Numbered from the stretch's first letter, positions 23,663 to 33,668 are shown. The stretch: DNA of 64,000 bases from an uncultured Pelagibacteraceae bacterium (GCA_902596375.1 CACJTU010000003.1:24217-88216), one strand, 5' to 3'. A program made the numbers and translations. Notes: generated by a model not told the origin, from the letters alone.

Positions 23663-24595
23663 ATGAAATTATTATCCGGAAATAGCAATAAACCATTAAG
23701 CAAGAGTATTGCTAAATATCTAAAATCTAAATTAGTAAACTCTAGTATTAGAAATTTTTCTGATGGAGAAATCTATGTGGAAATAAACGAAAATATTAGA
23801 GGTAATAGTATTTTTTTAATTCAATCTGTTTCATCTCCTGCAAATGACAACCTAATGGAATTACTGCTATGTATTGATGCACTTAAGAGATCGTCAGCAA
23901 AAAATATTACTGCTGTTATTCCGTACTTTGGTTATGCTAGACAAGATAGAAAAGTTGCACCAAGAACCTCAATTTCAGCAAAACTTGTCTCAAATCTAAT
24001 TACTAAAGCAGGAGCAGATAGAGTTGTTACTGTTGATTTGCATGCAGGACAAATTCAAGGATTTTTTGATATTCCAGTCGACAACTTGTTCGCAACACCT
24101 ATTTTTGCAAGACATGTAAAAAAAAAGATAAAAAGTAAAAATCTAATTTGTGTTGCACCAGATGTTGGTGGTACTGAGAGAGCTAGAGCACTAGGAAAGA
24201 TTTTAAATGTTGGACTAGCAATTGTAGATAAAAGAAGACCAAAGCCAGGTCAATCTCAAGTAATGAATATTATTGGAGATGTTAAAGGAAAAACTTGTAT
24301 TCTTGTTGACGATATAATCGATTCAGGTGGTACAATTGTAAACGCAGCTAAGGCTCTTAAAGATCGAGGTGCCAAAGAAGTTTATGTTTACATTACTCAC
24401 GGTGTACTTAGTGGAGAAGCTGTAAATAAAATTAAAAAATCAGTAATTAAAAATTTAGTAATAACTGATACAATTGATAACATGAACAGAGTTAAAGGTG
24501 CTAAAAACATTGAAGTTCTGTCAATTTCAGGTCTTATGGGTGAAGCAATTAAAAGAATATCTAATTCAACTTCAGTATCAGATTTATTCAAATAA
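23663..24595 (+). CDS. prs: Ribose-phosphate pyrophosphokinase
   Basis: Prs makes PRPP from ribose 5-phosphate and ATP, feeding purine, pyrimidine, histidine and tryptophan pathways. The 310-residue protein has [16 protein letters not shown], the flexible-loop motif [29 protein letters not shown], and the PRPP-binding loop [12 protein letters not shown]. It is full length. It precedes rplY, with a 45-base spacer that is long for this genome. Confidence 0.97.
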   Translation: MKLLSGNSNKPLSKSIAKYLKSKLVNSSIRNFSDGEIYVEINENIRGNSIFLIQSVSSPANDNLMELLLCIDALKRSSAKNITAVIPYFGYARQDRKVAPRTSISAKLVSNLITKAGADRVVTVDLHAGQIQGFFDIPVDNLFATPIFARHVKKKIKSKNLICVAPDVGGTERARALGKILNVGLAIVDKRRPKPGQSQVMNIIGDVKGKTCILVDDIIDSGGTIVNAAKALKDRGAKEVYVYITHGVLSGEAVNKIKKSVIKNLVITDTIDNMNRVKGAKNIEVLSISGLMGEAIKRISNSTSVSDLFK

Positions 24596-24640
24596 ATACC
24601 TTGAGTTATTAAGGAACTTGAGCTAAAAACCCTTGTTTTT
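24596..24640 (+). promoter_or_regulatory. prs-rplY spacer with two short hairpins
   Basis: This 45-base spacer contains CCTT (24599-24602) and AAGG (24611-24614) as a 4-bp stem, and a terminator-like stem AAAAAC (24625-24630) and GTTTTT (24635-24640) with a CCTT loop ending at the rplY ATG. The second stem is A/T-rich and weak. It might attenuate or occlude rplY translation, or mean nothing. CTTGAG occurs twice (24600 and 24617). Confidence 0.25.
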
Positions 24641-25354
24641 ATGAATTCATTAGACGCTAACATCAGAACTACAAAAACTAAAGGTGAGCTTAATTCGCTG
24701 AGGGATAATGGTAATGTGCCAGCGATAATTTATGGCGGTGAAGCTCAAAACGAAAAGATTTCAATATCTAAAAAGGTACTTAAATCACTAATTGAAAATG
24801 AAAATTTTTTATCAAGTATCATAACTTTAAATGTTGATGGCAAACCTCAAAAAGCTCTTCCAAGAGAAATAAAATATGACATTATTTCAGATGAACCAAT
24901 TCATGTAGACTTTCTAAGAATAGTCGCAGGAGTAAAAGTTAGAATTGAAGTTCCAGTAAAATTTTTGAATCATGAAAAATCTCCTGGTTTGAAAAGAGGT
25001 GGGGTTTTAAACATTGTAAGAAGAAAAGTTGAGCTAAAATGTCCAAGTGAAAAAATTCCTGAAAATCTTGTAATAGATCTTGATGGAGTTGATATTGGAG
25101 AGAGTTTTAAGATTTCTTCTATAAATCTTGACAGTGACGTCACTCCTACTATTCAAGGAAGAGATTTCGTAATTGCAACTCTAGCAGCTCCAACTGTTAT
25201 GAAAGAACCTGAAAAACCTGCAGAAGCTGAGGCGGCTGAGGGAGAAGGTGCTGAAGGAACAGAAGCAGCAGCAGCTGAAGGTGGAGAGAAATCAGCGGCT
25301 GAAGGTGATAAAAAAGAAGGTGAAGACAAAAAACCTGTTGAAGAAAAAAAATAA
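24641..25354 (+). CDS. rplY: 50S ribosomal protein L25 (long Ctc form with acidic tail)
   Basis: L25 binds 5S rRNA. The 237-residue protein has the N-terminal L25 domain (RDNGNVPAIIYGGEAQ), a C-terminal Ctc beta domain (VPVKFLNHEKSPGLKRGGVL, GESFKISSI), and an unusual low-complexity tail from about residue 188, rich in Glu, Ala, Gly and Lys. Within the tail GCTGAAGG recurs at 25250, 25274 and 25298, exactly 24 bases apart, encoding three AEG-led octapeptides. The tail is locally GC-richer than the genes around it. Confidence 0.95.
   Translation: MNSLDANIRTTKTKGELNSLRDNGNVPAIIYGGEAQNEKISISKKVLKSLIENENFLSSIITLNVDGKPQKALPREIKYDIISDEPIHVDFLRIVAGVKVRIEVPVKFLNHEKSPGLKRGGVLNIVRRKVELKCPSEKIPENLVIDLDGVDIGESFKISSINLDSDVTPTIQGRDFVIATLAAPTVMKEPEKPAEAEAAEGEGAEGTEAAAAEGGEKSAAEGDKKEGEDKKPVEEKK
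25250..25321 (+). repeat. 24-bp period coding repeat in the rplY tail
   Basis: Three consecutive 24-base units start with GCTGAAGG at 25250, 25274 and 25298 and encode AEGTEAAA, AEGGEKSA and AEGDKKEG. The units share their first 8-9 bases and then diverge. Related GCTGAG copies occur just upstream at 25226 and 25235. The pattern suggests slippage growth of an acidic tail. Confidence 0.6.
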
Positions 25355-25395
25355 GTTAATTAAAATTGAATTTTATCCTCCAATACTAATATTTT

Positions 25396-25956
25396 ATGCT
25401 TCTACTTGTAGGATTAGGCAATCCAACCCCAGACAGTGAAAACAATAGACACAATATTGGTTTCAAAATCATAGATGCAATAAATAAAAAATTTGGACTT
25501 TCAAAACAAAAACCAAAATTTAAAGGACTTCTTACAACTGGTAATGCGGGAGACCAAAAAGTTTATGCAATTAAACCTTTAACATTTATGAATAATTCTG
25601 GAATTTGTATTAGAGAATTAATTGAGTATTTTAAAATAGATGCTGAGGATGTTATCGTTTTTCATGATGATCTAGACGTAGAATTTGGAAAAATAAAAGC
25701 AAAATTTGGTGGTTCTGATGCAGGACATAACGGAATTGCATCAATAGATAAATTTATTGGTAAAGATTATTCAAGAGTGCGAATAGGAATTGGTAAACCA
25801 AAAGATAAAATGGAAGTTAGTGATTTTGTTCTTCAAAATTTTGACGAGGATGAAATGCTTGAATTGGAAAAAATTATAAATAACATCACAGATTCTATTT
25901 CAATACTTATCGAAAAGAAATTAGATTTATTCTCTAGCACTGTAAATAATAAATAA
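25396..25956 (+). CDS. pth: Peptidyl-tRNA hydrolase
   Basis: Pth frees tRNA from stalled peptidyl-tRNA. The 186-residue protein has LVGLGNPTPDSENNRHNIGF with the catalytic histidine (usually RHN), KPLTFMNNSG, FHDDLDVEFGK and GSDAGHNGI, all family hallmarks. It follows rplY, a very common bacterial pairing, and its stop overlaps the ychF start by one base (TAATG). Confidence 0.97.
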   Translation: MLLLVGLGNPTPDSENNRHNIGFKIIDAINKKFGLSKQKPKFKGLLTTGNAGDQKVYAIKPLTFMNNSGICIRELIEYFKIDAEDVIVFHDDLDVEFGKIKAKFGGSDAGHNGIASIDKFIGKDYSRVRIGIGKPKDKMEVSDFVLQNFDEDEMLELEKIINNITDSISILIEKKLDLFSSTVNNK

Positions 25957-27029
25957 TGAGTTTTAAATGTGGAATTGTTGGTTTACCTAATGTGGGTAAA
26001 TCTACACTCTTTAATGCTCTAACAAACTCAAGCAAAGCTCAAGCTGCAAATTTTCCATTTTGCACGATAGATCCTAATGTGGGAGTAGTCTCAGTTCCGG
26101 ATAAAAGATTGAACAAATTATCAGAAGTTTCAAAATCAAAAAAAACAATAAACACAACTATTTCATTCGTAGATATAGCTGGTCTTGTGAAAGGTGCGTC
26201 TAAAGGTGAGGGATTAGGGAATAAATTTCTGTCTCACATAAGAGAAGTTGATGCAGTTATTCATATGATTAGATGCTTCGACTCAGACGATATTCAAAAT
26301 GTTAATCCTAATGTTGACCCAATAAGAGATCTTGAGATCATTGAAACTGAAATGATGTTGGCTGACCTAGAGTCTATCCAAAAAAGACTTGAAAAAAATA
26401 ATAAGAAAAATGTAGACGAAGATCAGCTTAAAATTTTAGAGATTGCATTAGACTGTATTAATAATGATAAAAATATATCAACATTAAATTCTCAATTTGA
26501 TACAAAACAACTTAATCAAAGTGGTCTTTTATCAATAAAACCAAAGATCTTTGTTTGTAATGTAGATGAGCAAAGCGTACAGGATGGAAATAAATATACT
26601 AATGACTTCATCGAAAAATTTGGAAAAGATAACACCCTAATTGTTTCTGCAGACATAGAAAACCAAATAAATGAATTAGCAGAAGATGAAAAAAAAAATT
26701 ATATGGATATGATTGGTTTAAAAGATACAGGTTTAAGTATGTTAATTCAAAAGGGGTATAAAATATTAGAACTTGATACATATTTTACCTCTGGACCTGA
26801 AGAAACAAGAGCGTGGACAATACAAAAAAATTGTACTGCACCTAAAGCTGCGGGAGAAATTCATACAGATTTTGAAAAAGGTTTCATTAGAGCTGAAACT
26901 ATATCTTATGAGGATTTTGTAGCCAATGATGGATGGGTAAATTCTAAGGCTAACGGAAAAATGAGATTAGAGGGTAAAGACTATATTGTTAAAGATGGAG
27001 ATGTATTAAACTTCAGATTCAACACGTGA
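25956..27029 (+). CDS. ychF: Redox-regulated ATPase YchF
   Basis: YchF is an Obg-family P-loop protein that prefers ATP and associates with ribosomes. The 357-residue protein has the G1 loop GLPNVGKSTLFN, FVDIAGLVKGASKGEGLGNKFL, an NVDE-type G4 region (VCNVDE) in place of the NKxD of GTPases, and a C-terminal TGS-like domain (RAWTIQKNCTAPKAAGEIHTDFEKGF). rplY-pth-ychF is a conserved order. Its 3' end overlaps petC by 24 bases, antisense. Confidence 0.97.
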   Translation: MSFKCGIVGLPNVGKSTLFNALTNSSKAQAANFPFCTIDPNVGVVSVPDKRLNKLSEVSKSKKTINTTISFVDIAGLVKGASKGEGLGNKFLSHIREVDAVIHMIRCFDSDDIQNVNPNVDPIRDLEIIETEMMLADLESIQKRLEKNNKKNVDEDQLKILEIALDCINNDKNISTLNSQFDTKQLNQSGLLSIKPKIFVCNVDEQSVQDGNKYTNDFIEKFGKDNTLIVSADIENQINELAEDEKKNYMDMIGLKDTGLSMLIQKGYKILELDTYFTSGPEETRAWTIQKNCTAPKAAGEIHTDFEKGFIRAETISYEDFVANDGWVNSKANGKMRLEGKDYIVKDGDVLNFRFNT

Positions 27030-27785
27030 CCAGATTCTTTTCATACTAAAATAAACTAAAACAGTTAAAATAATTAAATAAACAATCGCTTTAAAGCCCA
27101 TCTGATGTCGAGATTCTAAATGAGGTTCAGCTGACCACATTAAAAAGGTCGTTACATCTTTTGACATCTGCTCTACTGTTGCATTTGTTCCGTCACCATA
27201 TTCTACTAATCCATCTGATAATGGAGCAGCCATTCTAATTTTATTACCATACATATATTTGTTATAGTAAACTCCGTCATCTAAAGATACGTTGCTAGGA
27301 GCTTCTTCATATCCTTGTAATAAGGAATATATATAGTCAACTCCGCCTCCTCTAGCTTTAACCAAAACAGACATGTCTGGAGGGTATGCACCACCATTTG
27401 CCGCTTGGGCAGCTTTTACATTGTCATATGGCATTATAAATTTATCAGATAATTTACCTGGTCTTGTAAACATTTCACCATCTGAATTTGGACCATCAGT
27501 TACTTCAAATGAAGCTGCTATAGCTTTAGCTTGAGCTTCAGAGAATTCTGGCCCTCCTGGCTCTGCTAGATTTCTATAACTTAAATACTTCATCGAATGA
27601 CATGAGGCACATACTTCAGTATAAACTTGGTAACCTCTTTGAAGAGAAGCTCTATCAAATTTTCCAAATAGACCCTTAAAACTCCAGTCAGTTTTTAGAT
27701 ATTCTACTTTTTCAGCAGCAAAAGAATTCGAATTTGAAGTAATAATTAAGATTATTATAGAAAATAATTTAAATAAATTTTTCAC
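27006..27785 (-). CDS. petC: Cytochrome c1 of the bc1 complex
   Basis: This is the c-type heme subunit of ubiquinol:cytochrome c oxidoreductase. The 259-residue precursor has an N-terminal signal peptide (cleavage probably after SFAA, residue 24), the heme-binding Cys59-Ala-Ser-Cys62-His63, a methionine heme ligand probably in the RMAAPLSDGLV segment, and a C-terminal membrane anchor (IVYLIILTVLVYFSM). It is the last gene of petABC and follows petB by one base. Confidence 0.97.
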   Translation of the reverse strand: MKNLFKLFSIIILIITSNSNSFAAEKVEYLKTDWSFKGLFGKFDRASLQRGYQVYTEVCASCHSMKYLSYRNLAEPGGPEFSEAQAKAIAASFEVTDGPNSDGEMFTRPGKLSDKFIMPYDNVKAAQAANGGAYPPDMSVLVKARGGGVDYIYSLLQGYEEAPSNVSLDDGVYYNKYMYGNKIRMAAPLSDGLVEYGDGTNATVEQMSKDVTTFLMWSAEPHLESRHQMGFKAIVYLIILTVLVYFSMKRIWSRVESEV

Positions 27786-27786
27786 C

Positions 27787-29049
27787 TTATTCTATTTTAC
27801 TTTCTTTGTTTCTGGCGGCAGCTAGATTTGGTGAACCACCTAGAACAGGTTCGGTAATACTTAGAGGCACTGGTAAAGTTTTTTCTTTAAAGCCTAGAAC
27901 AGGAAGAATAACTAAAAAATGCAAAAAGTAATACGCTGTTGCAACTCGTGCTATCAACAAGTAAAGTCCCTCAGCTGGCATCGCACCCACATAACCAAGT
28001 ATCAATACATCAGCAACTAGTATCCAGTAAAATTGTTTATATAAAGGTCTAAATACTGCAGATCTTATTTTTGACGTATCTAACCAAGGTAAAACCGCTA
28101 AGATTAATATTGCAGATAACATAGCCACAACTCCTAGCAATTTATCAGGAACTGATCTTAATATTGCATAAAAAGGTAAGAGATACCATTCGGGAACAAT
28201 GTGTGCGGGTGTTACCATTGGGTTTGCCTCGATATAATTATCTGCGTGACCTAAAATATTTGGTGCGTAGAATACAAAGAAAGCAAACACAATCATGAAC
28301 ATTAATAAAGCAAAACCATCTTTAATTACTATGTAAGGATGGAAAGGTACAGTATCTTTAGAAGGTTTTTTTATATCTATTCCAACTGGATTGTTGTTAC
28401 CAGGAACATGTAAAGCCCAAATATGTAAAATAACTAATCCTAAAATTAAAAATGGAATTAAATAATGCAGAGTAAAAAATCTAGTTAACGTAGGGTTGTC
28501 GACTGAATAACCTCCCCACAACCAAGTAACAATACCCTCTCCAACTAATGGAATAGCACTAAATAAATTTGTGATTACAGTTGCTCCCCAAAAGCTCATT
28601 TGTCCCCAAGGCAATACATAACCCATAAATGCAGCCGCCATCATTAGCAAATAAATAATTATTCCAATTATCCAAATTATTTCTCTTGGTGCTTTGTAAG
28701 AACCATAAAATAATGACCTGAAGATATGAATGTAGACTGCTAAGAAAAACATAGATGCGCCATTTGCGTGAATGTATCTAATTAACCAACCATAGTTAAC
28801 ATCACGCATGATGTGCTCAACACTTTCAAAAGCCATATCTGCGTGAGCAATGTAATGCATTGCAAGAGTTAATCCGGTAACAATTTGAGTGATTAAGCAA
28901 AAAGTTAAAATTCCACCAAATGTCCACCAATAATTTAAATTTTTAGGAGTTGGATAATCTGTTAAATGATTTGCAAGAGTTAATAGTGGCAATCGATCAT
29001 TAAACCATTGTCCTACCTTCGATTTTGGTCTGTAATCGTGGTCACTCAT
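27787..29049 (-). CDS. petB: Cytochrome b of the bc1 complex
   Basis: This is the membrane subunit carrying hemes bL and bH and the Qo and Qi quinone sites. The 420-residue protein has about eight transmembrane helices, the [12 protein letters not shown] and [20 protein letters not shown] segments with heme-ligand histidines, [19 protein letters not shown], and the Qo-site [14 protein letters not shown] motif. It lies between petA (6 bases) and petC (1 base). Confidence 0.98.
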   Translation of the reverse strand: MSDHDYRPKSKVGQWFNDRLPLLTLANHLTDYPTPKNLNYWWTFGGILTFCLITQIVTGLTLAMHYIAHADMAFESVEHIMRDVNYGWLIRYIHANGASMFFLAVYIHIFRSLFYGSYKAPREIIWIIGIIIYLLMMAAAFMGYVLPWGQMSFWGATVITNLFSAIPLVGEGIVTWLWGGYSVDNPTLTRFFTLHYLIPFLILGLVILHIWALHVPGNNNPVGIDIKKPSKDTVPFHPYIVIKDGFALLMFMIVFAFFVFYAPNILGHADNYIEANPMVTPAHIVPEWYLLPFYAILRSVPDKLLGVVAMLSAILILAVLPWLDTSKIRSAVFRPLYKQFYWILVADVLILGYVGAMPAEGLYLLIARVATAYYFLHFLVILPVLGFKEKTLPVPLSITEPVLGGSPNLAAARNKESKIE

Positions 29050-29055
29050 TTTTCA

Positions 29056-29565
29056 TTATCCAATTTTAATTGTGTTTGCATCAACGAATTCATATTTAGG
29101 CACTTCCATATTCCAAGGTGCTGGTCCTTTTCTAATTCTTCCAGAAGTATCATAATGAGATCCATGACATGGGCAGAACCACCCATTATAGTCACCTTTA
29201 TCATTTAGAGGTACACATCCAAGATGTGTACATACACCTAACATAACAAGCCACTCAGGGTTTTTTGCTCTATCTTCATCTTTTTCTGGATGAATTAAAT
29301 CTTCCATCTTAACATTTCTGGCCTCATCAATTTCTTCTTGAGTTCTTCTTCTTATAAATACTGGTTTACCTCTCCATAAAACAGTCAATGTATTTCCAGG
29401 TGTTAATGAACTTACATCAACCTCTGTACTAGCTAATGCTTTAACAGATGCATCTGGATTCATTTGATCTATCATTGGCCACACCACTGCAGCGGCACCA
29501 ACAGCTCCTACCGCTGTGGTAGCTGTAAATAAAAAATCTCTTCTTTTTGTTTTTTTTTCAGACAC
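29056..29565 (-). CDS. petA: Rieske iron-sulfur protein of the bc1 complex
   Basis: This subunit carries electrons from ubiquinol to cytochrome c1. The 169-residue protein starts with GTG at 29565 and has a twin-arginine segment (KRRDFLF) before a membrane anchor, consistent with Tat export. The 2Fe-2S ligands are in CTHLGC and CPCHGSHYD. It is the promoter-proximal gene of petABC and is divergent from trmL across 92 bases. Confidence 0.97.
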   Translation of the reverse strand: MSEKKTKRRDFLFTATTAVGAVGAAAVVWPMIDQMNPDASVKALASTEVDVSSLTPGNTLTVLWRGKPVFIRRRTQEEIDEARNVKMEDLIHPEKDEDRAKNPEWLVMLGVCTHLGCVPLNDKGDYNGWFCPCHGSHYDTSGRIRKGPAPWNMEVPKYEFVDANTIKIG

Positions 29566-29657
29566 TTATAGTAGCTTTTATTATTATCTCTTTTTGATTT
29601 AAAATAGTTAATATACGAATTCATATAATATAAAATAATTATTTTACTACTGAAAGA
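29566..29657. promoter_or_regulatory. petA-trmL divergent intergenic region
   Basis: This 92-base region should hold the petABC promoter (leftward) and the trmL-hemF-greA promoter (rightward). It contains a perfect 16-bp palindrome, TAAAATAATTATTTTA, at 29631-29646, and next to it an imperfect palindrome centred on GAATTC near 29610. In DNA this AT-rich such palindromes can occur by chance. I could not single out a convincing -35/-10 pair. Confidence 0.35.
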
Positions 29658-30131
29658 ATGACACAGAATTCAACAATTTTAGGACCCAAAATAGCTTTGT
29701 ATGAGCCTGATATACCTCAGAATACTGCTGCAATCATAAGAACCTGTGCTTGTTTGGGTGCTAAATTAGAAATAATTGAACCATGTGGCTTTCTATTATC
29801 AGACAAACGTTTTAAAAGAGTGGTTATGGACTATATGGACTATAGTCAAATTGAGTTTTATCAAAGTTCAGAAAAATTTTTTGAGGCAAAGAAAAAACAG
29901 AGAATCGTATTGATGACAACTAAGGGTTCAATAAATTATACTAAATTTAAATTTAAGCCTGATGATACTATTTTGTTTGGAAGAGAAAGTGCTGGGGTAC
30001 CCGAAAAGGTTCATAAAATTATTAAAAATCGTTTAAAAATACCAATGAATAATCAAGTAAGATCTCTTAATATTGCATCGTCTGTTGCCATTGTTTTGGC
30101 AGAAAGTTTGCGTCAAATTGAATTAATATAA
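29658..30131 (+). CDS. trmL: tRNA (cytidine/uridine-34-2'-O)-methyltransferase TrmL
   Basis: TrmL is a SPOUT-family enzyme that methylates the ribose of the wobble base of certain tRNAs. The 157-residue protein has the N-terminal ALYEPDIPQNTAAIIRTCACLG motif, the trefoil-knot elements LFGRESAGVP and IPMNNQVRSLNIASSVAIVLAE, and the standard length. It is the first gene of a rightward trio with hemF (1 base) and greA. Confidence 0.93.
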   Translation: MTQNSTILGPKIALYEPDIPQNTAAIIRTCACLGAKLEIIEPCGFLLSDKRFKRVVMDYMDYSQIEFYQSSEKFFEAKKKQRIVLMTTKGSINYTKFKFKPDDTILFGRESAGVPEKVHKIIKNRLKIPMNNQVRSLNIASSVAIVLAESLRQIELI

Positions 30132-30132
30132 A

Positions 30133-30960
30133 ATGGATATTTCAATTAAAAAAGACTTAGCGAGTAATTGGTTTAAGCTATTACAAAATGCAATATGTGA
30201 CGACATTTTAAAAATTGAAAAAAACAAAGTTAATTTTCAATCAACTTCTTGGAATAGAAGCAGTAAAAAAGATGAAGGTGGTGGTGAATATAGAATTCTT
30301 AAAAATGGAAAAATTTTTGAAAAAGTAGGAGTAAATTTTTCAAAAGTTTATGGAAAATTTCCTAAGCAATTTCAAAAGAATATACCGGGCGCAAGAAAAG
30401 ATCCTAGATTTTGGGCATCAGGAGTATCAATAGTTATGCATATGCAAAATCCCCATATTCCTGCAATGCATTTTAATACCAGATTTATTTGTACAACAAA
30501 GAATTGGTTTGGTGGAGGTATGGATGTAACCCCGGCAATAAAAGATGAAAAAGAGAAGAAAAACTTTCACAAAATATTAAAAACAATGTGCGATAGACAT
30601 AATAAAAATTATTATAAAAAATATAAAAAGTGGTGTGATGAATATTTTTATCTACCGCACAGAAAAGAAGCCAGAGGTATAGGCGGAATCTTTTTTGACT
30701 ATAAAAATGATAATTTTGAAAATGACTTTAAATTTGTCAGAGATGTTGGTGTTACATTTCAAATGCTATTTAATGAAATAATTAAAAAAAAATTAAAAAG
30801 AAAATGGACTTTAAAAGATAAAGAGTTTCAGTATATTAAAAGAGGTCGATACGCAGAATTTAATTTGCTCTATGATAGAGGAACAAAATTTGGGCTACAA
30901 ACTGGTGGTAATGTTGAAGGAATTTTGATGTCATTACCTCCGATTGCAAAATGGAAATAA
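30133..30960 (+). CDS. hemF: Oxygen-dependent coproporphyrinogen III oxidase
   Basis: HemF performs the aerobic oxidative decarboxylation of coproporphyrinogen III in heme synthesis. The 275-residue protein has GGGEYRIL, the [20 protein letters not shown] active-site block, [17 protein letters not shown] sequence ([13 protein letters not shown]), and [28 protein letters not shown] near the end. It is slightly shorter than gamma-proteobacterial forms. The heme pathway context matches the cytochrome genes nearby. Confidence 0.95.
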   Translation: MDISIKKDLASNWFKLLQNAICDDILKIEKNKVNFQSTSWNRSSKKDEGGGEYRILKNGKIFEKVGVNFSKVYGKFPKQFQKNIPGARKDPRFWASGVSIVMHMQNPHIPAMHFNTRFICTTKNWFGGGMDVTPAIKDEKEKKNFHKILKTMCDRHNKNYYKKYKKWCDEYFYLPHRKEARGIGGIFFDYKNDNFENDFKFVRDVGVTFQMLFNEIIKKKLKRKWTLKDKEFQYIKRGRYAEFNLLYDRGTKFGLQTGGNVEGILMSLPPIAKWK

Positions 30961-30964
30961 AAAA

Positions 30965-31441
30965 ATGGATAAAGAGCCAATAACATTAAATGGATTAAAT
31001 AAACTAAAAGAAGAATTAGTTTTTTTAAAAGAAAAAAAAAGACCTGAGATAGTAGCTGCAATTGCTGAAGCAAGATCTCATGGAGACCTTAAAGAAAATG
31101 CTGAATATCATGCAGCTAAAGAGGAGCAATCTCATAACGAGGGAAGAATTACAGAAATTAACGATATTATTGCAAGAGCAAATGTTATTGACGTTACAAA
31201 ACTTAACAATGAAGGAAAAGTAATTTTTGGATCTACAGTTTATTTAGAAGATTTAGATACTGGTGAAAAAATTAATTATAAAATTGTCGGAAGAGATGAG
31301 GCAGATTTAAAACAAAAACTAATTTTCTTTCAATCACCAATTGGCAAAGGTTTGATTGGAAAAAATAAAAGTGATTTAGTTGAAATAAATACACCCTCTG
31401 GTGTAAAAAATTTTGAAATTAAAGACGTTAAATATATTTAA
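30965..31441 (+). CDS. greA: Transcription elongation factor GreA
   Basis: GreA rescues backtracked RNA polymerase by stimulating transcript cleavage. The 158-residue protein is the canonical length from ATG 30965 (an upstream frame to 30944 lies inside hemF). The N-terminal coiled coil carries the acidic tip ([20 protein letters not shown]), and the C-terminal FKBP-like domain has [14 protein letters not shown] and [10 protein letters not shown]. The stop shares TTAA with the convergent cca gene. Confidence 0.97.
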   Translation: MDKEPITLNGLNKLKEELVFLKEKKRPEIVAAIAEARSHGDLKENAEYHAAKEEQSHNEGRITEINDIIARANVIDVTKLNNEGKVIFGSTVYLEDLDTGEKINYKIVGRDEADLKQKLIFFQSPIGKGLIGKNKSDLVEINTPSGVKNFEIKDVKYI

Positions 31442-32712
31442 CTTTTAACTATTTGTTGTACTTGCTTATCTGAAATTTGAAATCCGTTTTGAACCCAAAT
31501 TTCTTCTATCCTTTTTAATTTATTACCTAAAGTTTTACCCTCGGGAATTTGAAATTTAGACATCAATAGATCAGCCCCTATTGGCAAAGTTGGAATTACT
31601 TTCTCTTTATAAATATCTAATAGTTTGATTAGTTTTTTCTCTACTTTATTCGAGTTAAAAATTTTAAAATTAATTATATCTATTACAGCCTGTCGCCCAT
31701 TAAAATAAAAAAATTTATTCAAGTTTTTCTCTGTAAAGTTGTTTAAAGTTACTTTTTCTCTATAAAAAAGATCTATTAATTTTAATCTTTTCTTATCTTT
31801 GTTAGATATTTTAAATCTATAAAGAAAATAGTCAGCATTATCAGTCCCATCAATCACTAAAAGCGCAATTAAAAATATAAAGTCAATTTTTAAAAAATTC
31901 TCTGCAGCATAAGAATTTTGTTTTTTAAAATTTTTAATATTCTTTAATTGAGGGAAAATTATTTCTATGAGTTCTAAACTCTCTTTATCTTTAAAGAGTT
32001 TTAAAAATCCATTTGAACTAGTTATTTTTTTTAGTTCATCGATTAATCTTTCAGATGATATATTTGAAATTCCATCAATATTTTTTTTTATATTTTTTAT
32101 TATTTCTGATTGGTGCTTATGATTTGAGTAATTTAAATAAAATCTTAAATACCTCAAAATACGTAAATAATCCTCTTGAATTCTTTTTTCCGCATCACCA
32201 ATAAAATTAATATAACCCTCCTCCAAATCGTTTTTACCGTTAAATGGATCAAATAAATTACCATCACTGTCTGCATAAATTGAATTGATAGTAAAATCCC
32301 TTCTAGAGGCATCCTCCTTCCAATCTAAAGAGAATTCTACTTCAGCATGCCGTCCATCGGTAGAGACGTCCTTCCTTAAAGAAGTAATTTCATATTTATG
32401 TTCATCAATTATTGCAGTTATAGTTCCGTGTTCAATTCCTGTTTCGTAATAACTTATTTGTTTGTTTTTAAGAGCCTCACAAACTTCCAGAGGTGTTAAA
32501 TTTGTTGCGAGGTCAATATCATCAACATTTTCTTTTTTGATCACTTTTCTTACACACCCACCCACATATCTGATTTCACTTTTCTCTGAAAAATTATTGA
32601 TTGCTTCAAAAATTTTATTTGCGGGTGTTGTTAAAGTAATTTGTTTTAAATTTTGACTGATATAATCAAGATTTTTTGATCGGGAAAAAAATTTATCTAA
32701 AAAATTTTTCAT
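31438..32712 (-). CDS. cca: CCA tRNA nucleotidyltransferase / poly(A) polymerase family
   Basis: This 424-residue class II nucleotidyltransferase has [11 protein letters not shown], the metal-binding [16 protein letters not shown], the [13 protein letters not shown] motif, [12 protein letters not shown] and ILRYLRFYL, then a helical C-terminus. Alphaproteobacterial genomes often have one such protein that repairs tRNA CCA ends. The ATG lies only 3 bases after the encoded CCA of tRNA-Gln, so any Shine-Dalgarno would be inside the tRNA. It overlaps greA by 4 bases. A poly(A) polymerase function cannot be excluded. Confidence 0.92.
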   Translation of the reverse strand: MKNFLDKFFSRSKNLDYISQNLKQITLTTPANKIFEAINNFSEKSEIRYVGGCVRKVIKKENVDDIDLATNLTPLEVCEALKNKQISYYETGIEHGTITAIIDEHKYEITSLRKDVSTDGRHAEVEFSLDWKEDASRRDFTINSIYADSDGNLFDPFNGKNDLEEGYINFIGDAEKRIQEDYLRILRYLRFYLNYSNHKHQSEIIKNIKKNIDGISNISSERLIDELKKITSSNGFLKLFKDKESLELIEIIFPQLKNIKNFKKQNSYAAENFLKIDFIFLIALLVIDGTDNADYFLYRFKISNKDKKRLKLIDLFYREKVTLNNFTEKNLNKFFYFNGRQAVIDIINFKIFNSNKVEKKLIKLLDIYKEKVIPTLPIGADLLMSKFQIPEGKTLGNKLKRIEEIWVQNGFQISDKQVQQIVKS

Positions 32713-32715
32713 AAA

Positions 32716-32789
32716 TGGCTGGGGCGCTAGGATTCGAACCTAGGATGCAGGTACCAAAAACCCGTGCCTTACCGCTTGGCTACGCCCCA
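32716..32789 (-). tRNA. tRNA-Gln (anticodon TTG)
   Basis: The minus-strand sequence folds as a complete cloverleaf. The acceptor stem TGGGGCG pairs with CGCCCCA, the D stem GCC pairs with GGC, the anticodon stem CGGGT pairs with ACCTG around a loop TTTTGGT (anticodon TTG, reading CAA), and the T stem CTAGG pairs with CCTAG around TTCGAAT. The discriminator is G and the 3' CCA is encoded (32716-32718). It lies between ispE and cca in a same-strand run, 3 bases before the cca ATG. Confidence 0.95.
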
Positions 32790-32822
32790 ATACTAGCTTC
32801 CTATAACATAAAAATATAAAAT

Positions 32823-33668
32823 TCATATAGTTTTTGCTGTAACACACCAATAATTTTTATATTTTCTTTTAAATTTAGCTTTTGCCAATTTACAACTCTT
32901 TAATGAATTATAATAGGCAACAATTGTTGATCCTGAACCAGTCATTCTTACAAATAATGGATTATTTATACTTTCTAAGAACAACTTTATTTTTTTAAGT
33001 TTTGGATATTTTTTGAGTGCTATTGTTTCAAGGGCATTTTGTTGATCAATCAAATATTTTACTCCAAACATGTTTTTTTTAGGTTTGTTATATTTTGATT
33101 TTGTATACTTTCGAACAGCTGAGTATATTTTTTTAGTTGAGCACCCAAAATCAGGTTTTACTAAAGTAGAATAATATTTTGGAGTATTGTAAATCTTTTT
33201 TATTCTACCACTTGATGACAACACACAGCTGGATGAAATGGTTCCCAGAATAACATCAGAACCAACCCAGTCACAGATACTTCGAGTTTTTTGATGATTA
33301 GGATTAATAATTTTTTTTTTAACCAGATAATTAAACACACTAGCTGCGTTCATCGATCCCCCACCCAACCCAGCTTCTTGAGGGATTAATTTTTTAATTT
33401 TAACTTTGAATTTTTTATTTTTTAATAAATTTTCTTTATCTAGTATCTGAAATAATCTTTGAACAGTATTTTTTTTTCCAATATTTTTAGAAAACTTTCC
33501 ATAAAAAGAAATTTGGTGTTTTTTTCCATTATGTTGATTTATCGAAATAACATCATGTAAATCTATGAAACCAATTATACTTTCAATTTTATGTAAAACC
33601 TTTTTTTTTCCAGTGATATTTAGTGCTAAATTTAACTTTGCATTAGATTTAATTTTATTAATTTTCAT
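32823..33668 (-). CDS. ispE: 4-diphosphocytidyl-2-C-methyl-D-erythritol kinase
   Basis: IspE is the GHMP kinase of the MEP pathway to IPP and DMAPP. The 281-residue protein has KSNAKLNLALNI near the start, the ATP loop PQEAGLGGGSMNAA, the SDVILG segment, and the C-terminal MTGSGSTIVAYY glycine motif. It directly abuts the upstream TPR gene and lies 33 bases before tRNA-Gln. The product feeds ubiquinone and carotenoid synthesis, both represented in the window. Confidence 0.95.
   Translation of the reverse strand: MKINKIKSNAKLNLALNITGKKKVLHKIESIIGFIDLHDVISINQHNGKKHQISFYGKFSKNIGKKNTVQRLFQILDKENLLKNKKFKVKIKKLIPQEAGLGGGSMNAASVFNYLVKKKIINPNHQKTRSICDWVGSDVILGTISSSCVLSSSGRIKKIYNTPKYYSTLVKPDFGCSTKKIYSAVRKYTKSKYNKPKKNMFGVKYLIDQQNALETIALKKYPKLKKIKLFLESINNPLFVRMTGSGSTIVAYYNSLKSCKLAKAKFKRKYKNYWCVTAKTI

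Noticed and set aside
24625..24640. Intrinsic terminator after prs
   Set aside because: The stem is A/T-rich with one G-C pair and ends on the rplY start codon. I list it only as a weak hairpin and not as a terminator.
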